Assembly: GCA_019918135.1 (NCBI GenBank)
Contig: WBZZ01001092.1
Location: 1 to 64,000, forward strand
From: Paulinella micropora
Taxonomy: Eukaryota; Cercozoa; Imbricatea; Euglyphida; Paulinellidae
Reading direction: 5' to 3'
Length of the DNA stretch: 64,000 nucleotides
Made by a program: the position numbers and the translations under genes. How positions within the stretch are numbered: the first letter of the stretch is position 1; each line of letters begins with the position of its first letter. This document shows, piece after piece, positions 1 to 10,258 of the stretch. The notes under the pieces are model-generated. The model was not told where the DNA came from, ran no database searches, and saw only the letters and a program-made list of their open reading frames with translations.

Positions 1-1191
1 TCCCCCCCCTGAGCCCGGGGGGCTCCAAGAGCAGGGGGCAGAACTGAAACTAAGAAGATGCCAATGAGCACATGCCCGGGCGCCCCCCCCCCCCCCCCCA
101 TTTCTCGTGCCCGGATCTCCAGGGGGGAGGGGCGCCCCCCCCCCCCCTTTCCCCTCTCTGTATCCAAAGATCATTTTTGCCACCCTCCCCTCTCCCCTCC
201 CCCTGAGCCCAGGGGGCTCAAGAAGCAGGGGAAGGGGGAAGGGAAGGGCGCAGAAGCTACAAAAAAACATAAGTACATGAAACGCCTCCACTAAGCCCCA
301 CCCTCCTCCCCTATCCAAGTTCTCAGACGGGGGGCTAAGCACAGGGTCGTGCCTCTCCCCCTCTCCTCCCCCCTCCCTCTCCCTCACCTAGTTCTCAGTG
401 CCGAGAGTGTAGGACTTTGCCGAGCTTTAACAAAACGAATTTGCACATTCTTGGTGCCCCTCTCCCCCCTCCCCTTCCATCTCCCTCTCCTAGTTCTCAT
501 TGCCAAGTGTACGACTTTGTCGAGCTTTGATTAAAAAAGAATTCGCATATTCTTGGCGCCCCCCTCGCCCCCTTCCCTCTCCCTCTCTTAGTTCTCAGCG
601 CCAAGATAAAAACTTTGTCAAGGATTTTTTTATTATTTATTATTATTATTAGTATTTTGTACATTCTTAGCGCGCCCCCCGCCCCTCCCCCTTCCCACTC
701 CCACTTCCAATTCTCAGACTGGAGAATAAGACAATCCGTGCTTCCTCCTCCCCTGCCTCTTCCCTCTCCCTCTCCTAGTTTTCAGTGCCAAGTGTAAGAC
801 CGTCGAGCTTTAATAAAAAATTCTTGTTCACACTTTCTTGACGCGCCCTTCCCCTCTCTCCTTTTAATTTGTCTTGTGCTTCCCCTCCCTTCCACTCCCC
901 CGGGGGGGCTCAAACCGCTGGCGCGGGCTCTAGGAGGGGGGAGGGGGGGAGGGGCGGCCTTGCCTTCCGGTCCCAGAGAGTAAGCCGTCTCGTTTGAGAG
1001 TCACTAGTTGGATGATCTAGATTGGGCTTGTAGTCAAGGTACGGCCCATACAGCCAAGTGGTCTTCCCATTGCAATGTTTAGTGGCGGCCGTGCGGAACG
1101 GCGAGGAGGGGGTGGTCGTGGTTCTCGCGGGACGACAGGATGTCACGGGGGCAGCAGCAAGAGAAAATCGAAAGTGAGCAGTGGCCCTGTG
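1..1191. repeat. GC-rich repeat block, left copy of a 1.19-kb inverted repeat
   Basis: Reverse-complementing this block reproduces 52687-53877 almost base for base; I saw one C/T difference and slight homopolymer length changes. The match stops sharply at 1191, where both sides share CACAGGG and then diverge. The repeat probably continues past the left edge of the window. It contains runs of C/G, purine-rich stretches and several degenerate copies of a roughly 110-bp motif (AAGAAAGTG, TTTATTAAAGCTCGAC, CACTTGGCACTGAGAACTAG) that recurs at 52950-57250 and 63020-63290. Confidence 0.85.
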
Positions 1192-2065
1192 CAGAAGTGA
1201 GGTTGGGATATTAGGCTCTCGGCCGTAAACCAATTGATATGGCGAGACTGAGCTCCTGGCTCCTCCTAATGCCGATGAGGGTAGACAGTTGATTGCAAAG
1301 GCAAATGAAGGTGCTGCCTCCACCCAGGCTCTCTGATTCTCCTTCTTCATACAGTACATCTTAAGCGAGGCTTTGAGAGGTCTATGTACCCGCTCGATCT
1401 TGCCATTCGCTCTCGGGTTATAGGCAGTAACATATTGCCATTTCATCCCGTAGTACTTAGATAGTCTGTCGATGACTTCATTATTAAAGTCAGAACCTCG
1501 ATCAGAACATATCTTTCTAGGCACTCCGATCTGCGAGACGATCCTGTCGATCAGAGCCTCCGCAGTTGTCTTGCCTGTAGCGTCCTTAACAGGAACAACC
1601 CAGACATAATTGGTGGCTCGATCTATTGCGGTAAGAAGGTATCTGTACCCTTCTGCCGATTCGGGGAAAGGTCCCACATGATCGATGTGTAAAAATTCAA
1701 ACACCCGGCGTGTAACGGGAATGTACCGATCAGGCCAAAGTTCGCCTTCAGCGGTGTCTTTGTGGTTTTGCATGGGATGCATGCGTCCACTTCCCTGTCT
1801 ATCTCCTCCTTCATCCCTTTCCACCAAAATCGCCTCGCTATGAACCAATGAGTTCTTTGTCGACCCGGATGTGCCAGTAAGGGGCAGTTATGGGCTGCGA
1901 CATATATAAAGCGCCTCAACTTCTCTGGTACCCAGAGAGTCCATTTGTCAGGCTGTGATGCAAATTTGCCATGCTGGCCCTTGTACCACAATAGCCCATC
2001 TCTCCACGCCATCTCCTTCATCTGATCTTTGATCTGTGGAGTCTTTTTAAGCTCATTAGGGTTCT
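1191..2065 (-). pseudogene. Integrase part of the gypsy-like fossil
   Basis: The part begins with an HHCC-type zinc-binding segment near 1745-1895 (HNCPLLAHPGR followed by a C-x2-C pair). A retroviral-type integrase core follows: an HIDHVGPFP strand at about 1670-1700, a CSDRGSDFNN segment near 1490, and the PRANGKIERVHR segment near 1400. Spacing fits the DDE integrase fold that inserts element cDNA into the genome. It lies directly downstream of RNase H in the same fossil, as in other Ty3/gypsy elements, and ends at the repeat junction at 1191. Confidence 0.8.
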
Positions 2066-2399
2066 TGTATAACGTTATGAGCTCCTTGAACTCCGGATCC
2101 GTCGCCTGTTGCTGCCTCCACGCGGTAGGCGAGGCGATATGAATAGTACCGTCCTCCAACCTTACTCCTACCCTTTCCGGGTCTTCATCAAGCTCGCTTC
2201 GATTTTCCTGTGGAGGTTCAGTACAGACCTCAGTCGTCTCCTCCTCTTCTTTTATATTCGCCTTCGCGTTCTCGTATGCCTCATAAGACCACTCAGCGTC
2301 TTCGAGAACATGCGCCTCACAGCATATGCCATGCTCCGGGCCTTGAGGACTATATCGTAGACCCGTGCGGTCATAACGAACGCCTCTTGCCATCTGCAT

Positions 2400-3782
2400 C
2401 GCCTCTATGTGGCTCACCTCGTATACCTTGTCCGTGGACAGGTCCATCATCTCCACTGATGATACGAGAGCCGACACCTCCGACTGAAACTCTAGCCTGG
2501 AAAGGCTATCAGCGACTACGTTTCGCTTTCCCAGTAAGTAGACCATCGTGAAATTGAAACATGACAAGAAAGCTTGCCACCGCGCCAAACGGCCGGTTTG
2601 TTCATGATTCATCAACCAAAGAAGGTTGTGATGATCGGTCCTAACCGTGAATAGAGGTCCTCCCCACAAGTATTCTCTGAGCCTCTTGAGAGCCCATACT
2701 ACTGCCAACGCCTCCCTCTGTCGCGTGCAGTAATTTCGCTCCGCCGCACACAGCTTTCTACTAATAAACATGATCGGGCGCAACTTTTTCTCCTCATCTT
2801 CCTGTTGCAGCACCGCGCCAATCGCAAACTTAGATGCATCCGTGTCGACTACGAACGGTTTCGTAAAGTCGGGCATCATAAGTACTAATCCGCCGTCCTT
2901 GGGATCTTTATAAATGATATCTTTGAGCGTATTAAACGCCTGCAAAGCCTCCTCATCCCACTTCTCAAAGTCTCCAAAATCAATCATCTTCTCCAGCTTA
3001 GCCCGAGTTGCACCCCAATCGGGTATGAACTGGCTGTAGTACTGTGCCATCGCAAGAAAAGAATGTAACTCCGTGCGGTTCTTTGGCAACTGTCTACTCA
3101 TGATCTCCTCCCTCTTTTCGCGCGATATCGAGACCCTATTATGAGAAATCTCGTAACCCAAATACGTCACATTTGTCCTGGCAAGCTGACATTTCTTTAG
3201 GTTGCATTTCAGGCCAAAAGCTCCGATGCGCCTGAAGACATCTGACAAGTGATCGATATGCTCTTCCATTGTGTTAGAGTATACGATGATGTCATCGATG
3301 TAACAAAATGCATATTCTCCCGCCTTCTGTCCTCTCCTTCTCATAAAACCATCCTCCGACTGGTCGTCATATTGACCACTCAACATCTTCTGCATCGCCT
3401 TCTGAAAGAGCCCCGGGGCCTGTTTGAGTCCCATCGGAAGCACCTTCCACTGGTATATTTCCATACCCACAACGAATGCAGTCAGCCATCTGGATTTCTC
3501 GTCCAGTGGTATCTGCCAGAAGCCGTTCTTAAGGTCAATGACCGAATAGAATTTAGCATTCCGCAGCACCCTTCTGCCTTCTTCTAAGGTCGGCAGAGGA
3601 TTTCTCTCTTCCTCTAGCACCTTATTCACACGGGCATAATTGATCGTCAAGCGCCATTCTCCTCCTGGCTTAGGGACGATTTTCGGTTGAGAGACAATTG
3701 GAGATGTAGATCTCTCAATAAAGTCCTCATCGAGCAACTGTCTCACATTCTCCTCCGCTATTTTTGCCTCATGTATGCTCAA
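2400..3782 (-). pseudogene. Reverse transcriptase and RNase H part of the gypsy-like fossil
   Basis: RT motifs appear in order: WRLTINYARVNK (near 3640), DLKNGFWQIPL (near 3525), LPMGLKQAPGLFQ (near 3430) and the catalytic FCYIDDIIVYS (near 3290), then LGYEIS (near 3150). RNase H follows with FVVDTDASKFAIGAVLQQ near 2840, ERNYCTRQREALAVVWALK near 2720 and TDHHNLLWL near 2630. This is the polymerase module that copies element RNA to DNA. The motif set and order are those of Ty3/gypsy elements. It belongs to the element at 1191-8283. Confidence 0.9.
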
Positions 3783-4062
3783 ATTTGTCCTCCGTGGTGC
3801 CGGAGATGGCTCCGCACCCGGTATCTTGTAAATGACAGCAGTGAAGTCATCCGACTTTACACCACCTGCCCGAGGAGGGTCGAAAAAATTTCTCTGTACG
3901 CCTCCATCTTAGCTTTCAGAAACGCCTTCTCTCTCTCCGAACCCACTCCTTCTTCTAAAATTTTCCGCGCCGCCGCTTGGAAATCTTCCTCCGACATCTT
4001 CTTATGCTCCTTGAGGGGCGCTAAGTCCTCCTCAAAACTCAAATCTTCCTCGGACAAATCGT

Positions 4063-5591
4063 CTAGTCCCGTTCTTTCATACGTGACTGTGTCCGGCTCA
4101 TCATCATGACCCAGCCCGACAAGCATATCAATAAGGTTTGCGTATTGTATCGGAGCCTTACGGTGTAGAAACCATCAAAGCATGTGAAAGCTTGAGGTAT
4201 CAATTTCAACTTGTCCTGGGCTCTGAGCTTTTGCTTGTATGCACTGCTCTGCTCCCGAGACCCGAGTCGACAAGCCACCACTAACTGTTGCTTGCGAGGA
4301 GGAACAGGTATAGGATGATCAATAAGCCGGTCCCTTATCTCCTGTGCCCAGATCGCCTTCTCATTGTATGACAGAATGACAGTATACGGCTTGTTACTCT
4401 CAAATAGAGTCCGTAGACACTTTTTCACTTCAGTTAATGAGCGCGGCCAGGTAGGCACATCGCCCCAAAAGTTCGTGATAAAAGTTTTAATGTCATCCGC
4501 TGGAGTATCGGGGATACGCCCCTTCCTCCTTGGCACAAACGCCTCTCTCTTCTCATCTGACACCTTCGCATGGTAACAGTAGCCATTAGTAATATGGACA
4601 TCTGCCCCGCCACCTTCTGCGAATCTGGCCAACGACGGGCACTGTTTCGCAACACATATTATCTCCTCATTACGCGCTACGACTAAGTCATCAATAGACT
4701 TTCTGTCCCATGCGGGAATCATAACCGTATACGCCTGCATCTCCGTCTCCCAATTGTCGGTCCAGGTCAGTTCCTCCGGCACTGTGACATAGGGGTGTAC
4801 ATAGGCTTCAGTTGCCTCATGTACGAAGGCCAACTTTTTCCTCTCCGTTGCTAGACTCAGCTCAAAAGCCTCGTATGAGTCAGTAGCAGTCATCGGATTA
4901 ATATCCTCCTCCTCTCCATTCTTCACTCCATAAATCACCCGCCGTGCGGCGCAATCGATCACAGCCCCCATCGTAGCCAATTGGTCATACGACAGCAGGA
5001 TTGAACCGTGGTAATCGGGGACAACATAGAGGTCCGCACGATATACGCGACCGGATTTCAATTTGAAATTAATGTGACGATGCCCGTAATTTCCGTACGG
5101 CTGCCTACCCCTTTTAGGGTCCCCTTTGTTTTTCTAATGTTTTTGTCCAGCCATGTCCGGTGACTATTCAAAAACTTCTGGCCGACAATATTAATATTCG
5201 CCATCGTGTCATTACCAACTTTTAATGTGGTTTGTAAAGTTTCACAAAAGAGGTCAGTGTAGCATAGCGCGTCTGGTCTATGTAAACTAGCCGCTAGCAC
5301 ATGAATTTTTCGTTCTAGGGTTTTGAGTCTAAGCTCAAGTTCCTTGTCCTCTTCTCGTTCTCCCCCCTTTTCCGCCAACTTAACTTCTTGAGTCTCCGGG
5401 GCTTCCGGTATCTCGAGTGTCTTTTGGACAGAGTCTGGTACACTGAGTGTACTCGTGTCTATAGCAGAGACTATTGAGTCCTTTGGCGGGGGTACGGTCC
5501 GCTGCTTCTTCGTAGGAGGAGACCTAGCCTTTGCTTTCGGCTTCCTCTCCTCCATCGCCTTCTTCGCCTTCCTATTCGCATCATTTATCAT
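4063..5591 (-). pseudogene. Protease-like region of the gypsy-like fossil
   Basis: This region sits between Gag-like and RT coding, where Ty3/gypsy elements carry an aspartic protease. A segment near 4915-5010 (ILLSYDQLATMGAVIDCAARRV) resembles the C-terminal half of retropepsins, which usually reads like 'ILLGxDFL..xGAVIDxxxRxV'. The upstream piece at 5058-5591 is rich in K, E and P and looks like a linker or Gag-Pol spacer. Assignment rests on position and one motif, so it is less secure than RT. Confidence 0.55.
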
Positions 5592-5781
5592 ATTACGAAG
5601 GATGAACTAGCAAGTGCTTACCTTGAGGCTTGTGAGGCTGTGTGCCTTCACCTTCACGTCTGGGAGGAACGGAACCGTTCGTATCCTGTTCATCAACAGT
5701 AGGCATAACTGTGACTGTCGAATTAAAAAGAACAGTTTTTATCTCCTTCTCTCTCTTCTTTTCCTCTCTCTTCTCCTCCCG

Positions 5782-8062
5782 TCAGTCTACGACGACAACA
5801 CGCTCACCTGAGCCGGTGTCTTCGTCTTGACGTCCCCCCTCCGTAGCGGTATAAGCTTGCTGGGGGTAGTTGGAGCTGGAACTGGTGCTATAATTCCAGT
5901 ATCCGTGTCCTCTGGGAGGGCGCGCTGGGGTCCGTCCTCCCCTTCCACGAAAGCCTCGTCCTCGTGGTGCCGCCCCTCTTGGTGTCCCTCGGGACCCTCG
6001 TGACGATCCTCTCGTCTCTCCTCCTCCTCTAGTCGGCGCCTTTGATCGGCCCGATGTCTCTCTCTTCTCCCTTCTCTTCATTCTGTCAAGGAAGTAAATG
6101 ATGGCCTCCCGGAACTCCGCATCCGAGACCATATTCGCATTCCACCTCCCCTCCTCCAACTCCTTCTTGTACATGGCGTACATGGTCTTTTTCATGCCTT
6201 CGAGCTCTCTAAGGAAAAGATTTCGCTGCCTATCATCAAGAGAGTCGTGGCTGAAGAGGCAATTGCCTACTCCTTTCTGTGCCTCATGCTTACACGCCAT
6301 GTATGAAAAATAGCGGTAGCACGGCGTCGGCTCATCTCTCCCCCTCTTGAGACCTGCCGTTCGAGTTGCATGTGCTGCTTGAGCACCTCCAACCCCCTGT
6401 GTCGCGGCACTGGAGAATGACTCGGTGGCCGTGTCCAATTCGGAACACGCGTCGAGCACCTCCTTGAACAGGTCGCCCGGCGGAGTAGCCGCTACAGTCC
6501 TCTCGTATATATTCGTTTCTAAAAAATCCGCCGTCTTCACCGCCGTGAAGGTCGGACAGGACTGTATGATCCTTGCGAGCTTGCTCGGGTGTCGTGTACA
6601 CAAAGCACTCAGGAAGTACAAAATGATAGACTTCCGGTTATAAAAGAGCCCGTACTTGGCGCTGACCTCAGTGAGGATCGCTGCCAACCTCGTGCCAATG
6701 CCCAGCCCTTCGTTCACCTCTTGAAAAATCTCAAACCCAATCAAAGTACCAGTGCACAGGTGCTGATACCCATGAGTTTTAAAGTATTGCAAGAGGACGG
6801 CAACTGGCACCGTGCATTGCAGGTCTGAGGCTGCTCTCCTAGCCGCCACCTCTACCGCTCTCATCGCCTTGTATTCCCCAACATCAAACCCTTGTGTGAT
6901 GATTGATGGGTCCAACAAGGTGTACAACGCCTCATACTCCTGTGTTTCGTCCGTTGGATGCTGCTTCATACAAGCATCAATTCTTCTGAGCTTGTCTCGA
7001 AGGTTCGCATCCGTGTCCTTCTGACTCGCTGTCTCTGCATACAGCGTCAGAGCAGTGGCATCGGACTTTGTATATTTTTGGAAGGCCTGTATGATAGCCT
7101 GTCTGTCCTTTTTGTCATTACTGTTGACAATGACAGTGGTAGGCGCTGAGCTAGTCGCAGGGGCCGAAGGGGCTGTGTGGGCTGACGGGGCGGAGCGGCC
7201 CGAGGGAGCCATATAAGATCCAGAGGAATATTTCGGTCCCTTTGTTCCCGCCGCCTTGGCTAATGCAATCTTTGCCTCCATCTCCTTCTTTTCTTTCTCA
7301 GCCGCTAGCTCTTTGATATACAGCTCTTGGGCATGATGAAAAAAAGACAGGATCTCAGCTGCCTTCCGAAGGAACAAGGCCTTCTCCGCCAACTCCTTCT
7401 CTCCCGCTTTATTGGGGGGCGGCCGTCCCCTCCAAGATCGTATGATCCTTCGTGAAGACCCACCTCTTCCATGCGTCATCCTTCACCAAGGCCGCATGCA
7501 GCTTCTTCATCCTCGTCACCCCTCCAGCTTCGCCTTCTATTTCCCTCAGGGCCGGGTGAAGGTCCCTGCCAAACTGGGTGTGTTGGAGTTTACCCAGGTC
7601 CACTAACTTGGCCTCCATAAGTTTCAGAGACACATCCATGACATTGATCTGTCCTTTTGGATTCCTGAACTTAAACTCCTTTTCCACTCTCTTTATTGAA
7701 TCAATGTCCTGACCAGGATCGAGCAACCTAGCCAGTGCTCTTGTGTTCCATGGCAGCACAGTCTTTCCAGTCTGGTACTCAAAGAGTATAGCACACTCAA
7801 ACACTGTCCATGAGAGGTCGAGTAGCTCCAGTAAAGACATATTGTCCCCAAATGAGACGTGTTGCACCTGTAACTGTGCACCGTCGTCTCTGAGGAATTC
7901 TGCCAGAGGCAGAGCTTGCCTTGGGAGAGGGTAACAGATGTCCTCCTTCTTCAAGGGTTGTCCCCATCGCATTTCTTGGGGAATGTATAGCCATTTATAG
8001 GCCTCATCCTTCCCTTTCTTCTCCTCAAACTCCTTCTTACTTAGTTTGCCATATTCGGCCAC
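5782..8062 (-). pseudogene. Gag-like region with CCCH finger and RGG-rich tail
   Basis: Upstream of protease and RT on the same strand. The region near 7409-8062 is mixed alpha-helical-looking sequence. The region at 5782-7479 has a coiled-coil-prone KE-rich start, an Ala/Ser/Pro linker, a long helical domain, then a C-x8-C-x10-C-x3-H segment near 6240-6315 (starts CYRYFSYMAC, ends CLFSHD) and an RGG/RG-rich tail near 5900-6030. Many Gag proteins use a CCHC knuckle; here the RNA-binding element looks like a CCCH finger plus RGG boxes. The Gag role is inferred from position and these RNA-binding features. Confidence 0.6.
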
Positions 8063-8283
8063 AAACCTCGCTTCCTCTCCTCCCTTCTCCTCCTCCTCGA
8101 CTTCCTCTGCTCCTCCTGTGTCAAAGGAAGGCGCAGTAAAAAATTGATTCTCTGCTCCTCCTGTGTCAAAGGAAGGTGCCAGATCTCCTCCTTCTGCATG
8201 AGGGTCAACGAACTCCTCTTCGTTTTCTGGGGTTCGCTCACTCTCCCCCCTCCTTCCTGCCAGTCTTCAGACCTAGTAGACAT

Positions 8284-9423
8284 GGACGCTGAAGGAATAC
8301 GGATGAGACAGAGTTGTTTCTACCCCGTAATTGCTCTGTTCGTCTATGAGGAACGAATAGAGAGAAAAAACGAAAAGAGAGAGCGTCTCACCTCTATGTC
8401 TTATGTGTTTTTTTTTTGTGAGAAAGAAGTAATCTGTACGACTTTCTCTGAAAATTTGATCTCCTTCTCCACTCCTCTTTTCTTTTTCTCTTTTTGTTGT
8501 TGTATCTGTTATGAGGTACGAGGACCTATGTACAGATAATGTCAAAGAGGCTAGAGAAGCACTCCTTGAGAAGTCGACTTGTCGTCTGACACTTGTTCAG
8601 ACCTATTGTCGAAAGACAGTCAGAGATATGCAAAAATACTCTAATGTGTGTGGTTTGAGAGGCAACAAAGTGCACAGACTTGAAAGGTAGAGTACTACGC
8701 TCGTGTCCTTCAAGTTTGTTTGTAACTGTGAGTGTTTGTTTGTACGTCTGTTGGCCTACTCTGTCTCTGTCTCAAGAGAGAACAAAAGAACAGCTACGAG
8801 GTCTGGTGTCTGGCCTCCTTGTGAGGACACAGATACAGGCTGTGGAGAGGGTACTGAGACACCTACTCACAAACGCCTAGACGTCTAGTTTTGCAAAAAG
8901 AGCTGTGTGGGGATGTGCTGGAGTATTTGTTTTTTGGAACACCTACTCAGAAGAGATAGGTCTGTCCAATTTTTCTTTCTGCTGTGCCAAAAACAAGCCA
9001 GAAAAGAAATCAGCCTTGTGCTGGTGACTCCAATGTTACAATCCCCGAAGATAGCTCAATAAAAAGTCGGTAATACAACCAGACACAAATCCCCAAAAGA
9101 GAATGATGTCTCGTTATATTAGCTCAGTGAAGCAGAAAAGAAAACGGCAACAGACCAAGGTTAAAATGGCATTAGGTCAAATCCGGCCAAACGATATTGA
9201 AAATAATGGGAAAAAACTAGGTGCACCTGACACCAGAAAAAGGGTACTTTTTACCGGTTATCCGGGGGGTGATGTCTACAGTTGGCCTTTTCCATTTGGT
9301 TTTCCTTAGCAGGTAGCTAGCCTGCACACACCAACACTCCTGCGCGCCACAAGCACACCTAGACTAGTTTCTGGGCTTGCCTGTTGATGGGGTTTTGTTG
9401 TCCAAACCTCTAAACACTTCCTG
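8284..9423. other. Leader/LTR-side DNA of the gypsy-like fossil, no gene seen
   Basis: This stretch lies upstream of the Gag-like region in the element's reading direction and may contain its leader or remaining LTR, but I could not find matching termini or a primer-binding site. A 46-bp direct duplication (CTGCTCCTCCTGTGTCAAAG) lies just inside at 8107 and 8153. Short open frames here have no recognisable content. Confidence 0.35.
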
Positions 9424-9687
9424 TATTACTGGATACATTCAAGTGTCAAAGTCAGCCATCAAATTTGAGTTAAGGGTCACATTTCAGATTAGTGGTCAGA
9501 TTTTATATTAGTGGCCAGAATTCAAATTAGTTCAATTTAACAGTAACATTTCGCAAAAATAATATAGATTTTCCGGACGTATATAGCAGTTAAATTGAAC
9601 TAATTTGAATTCTGACCACTAATTTGAAATCTAGCACTAAACTAAAATTCTATGGCTGAGTTTGACACTTGAATGTACACAGTAATA
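9424..9687. mobile_element. MITE with long terminal inverted repeats
   Basis: The left arm starts TATTACTGGATACATTCAAG and the right arm, reverse-complemented, starts TATTACTGTGTACATTCAAG. Pairing continues for about 110 bp each side (GTGTCAAA, TCAGCCAT; AATTCAAATTAGTTCAATTTAAC). The ends are TA dinucleotides, consistent with a Tc1/mariner-type TA target site. It is non-coding. A fragment of the right half recurs at 17008-17042. Arm divergence suggests an old copy. Confidence 0.65.
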
Positions 9688-10258
9688 GTTGTCATTCTGA
9701 CCCGAAGGCTCACTCTTGTCTCCTGTTGGTAGCTCAACCTCCGTAGAGCTCTACCCCCTGTTCAACCACAACGATTCACGCAGTGGTACTGAAGCACAGC
9801 TGGAAGTACTTCCCTTCTGCTGTGTCACTCTTGCGTGTGACACAGATCGTGGAAGTCTTTCCTCTGGATCACTTTGGTGATGTTGTTGTACTTCTACTCG
9901 TACAAGGCTCCTAACCGGGGCCTTAAGAAGTTGAACAGTATAGAGGGTATTAGAAGCCGGTTTAACGTCTCCCATGCGTGCCCAGTTGACTAGCTAACCA
10001 GCTCCAAACGTCCTTTAATATGTAATTCAATCCCCACAGACAAAAGCCCACCAAACGAACGAAACAGTTGATGCAGAACTCTAAGTCATAAAATAAAAGG
10101 TATCCACACAGGACATATTGGCATTGGTGCCACCAATGCCACCCAAACAAGTAAATATCCCTATTTCCGTACTATGAATTAATAATAACTAACGTATTTA
10201 CCGGTTGTATTAATCCCATCACCTAGTTAACTTCCCAAGGTAACGATAACTCAAGACC
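9688..10258. other. Intergenic, no supported feature
   Basis: Unique-looking sequence of mixed composition. Two short minus-strand frames (9751-9975, 9962-10150) have no recognisable domain or splice context, so I call nothing. Confidence 0.4.

Larger units (their letters stand above)
1191..8283 (-). mobile_element. Ty3/gypsy-like LTR retrotransposon fossil
   Basis: Read on the minus strand, the parts come in the order Gag-like, protease-like, reverse transcriptase, RNase H, integrase, which is the Ty3/gypsy (Metaviridae-type) order rather than Ty1/copia. The integrase end meets the GC-rich inverted-repeat block at 1191. I could not delimit an LTR on the upstream side (8284-9420), and no second LTR is present at the other end, so the outer limits are uncertain. 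The copy looks broken, with a few breaks, and is not a functional element. Long readable stretches suggest moderate rather than great age. Codon use is less GC-rich than the FkbM and LRR genes near 52-57 kb. Confidence 0.85.

Noticed and set aside
8680-9309. Several 60-70-codon plus-strand frames
   Set aside because: Opposite strand to the retroelement leader region, no recognisable content.
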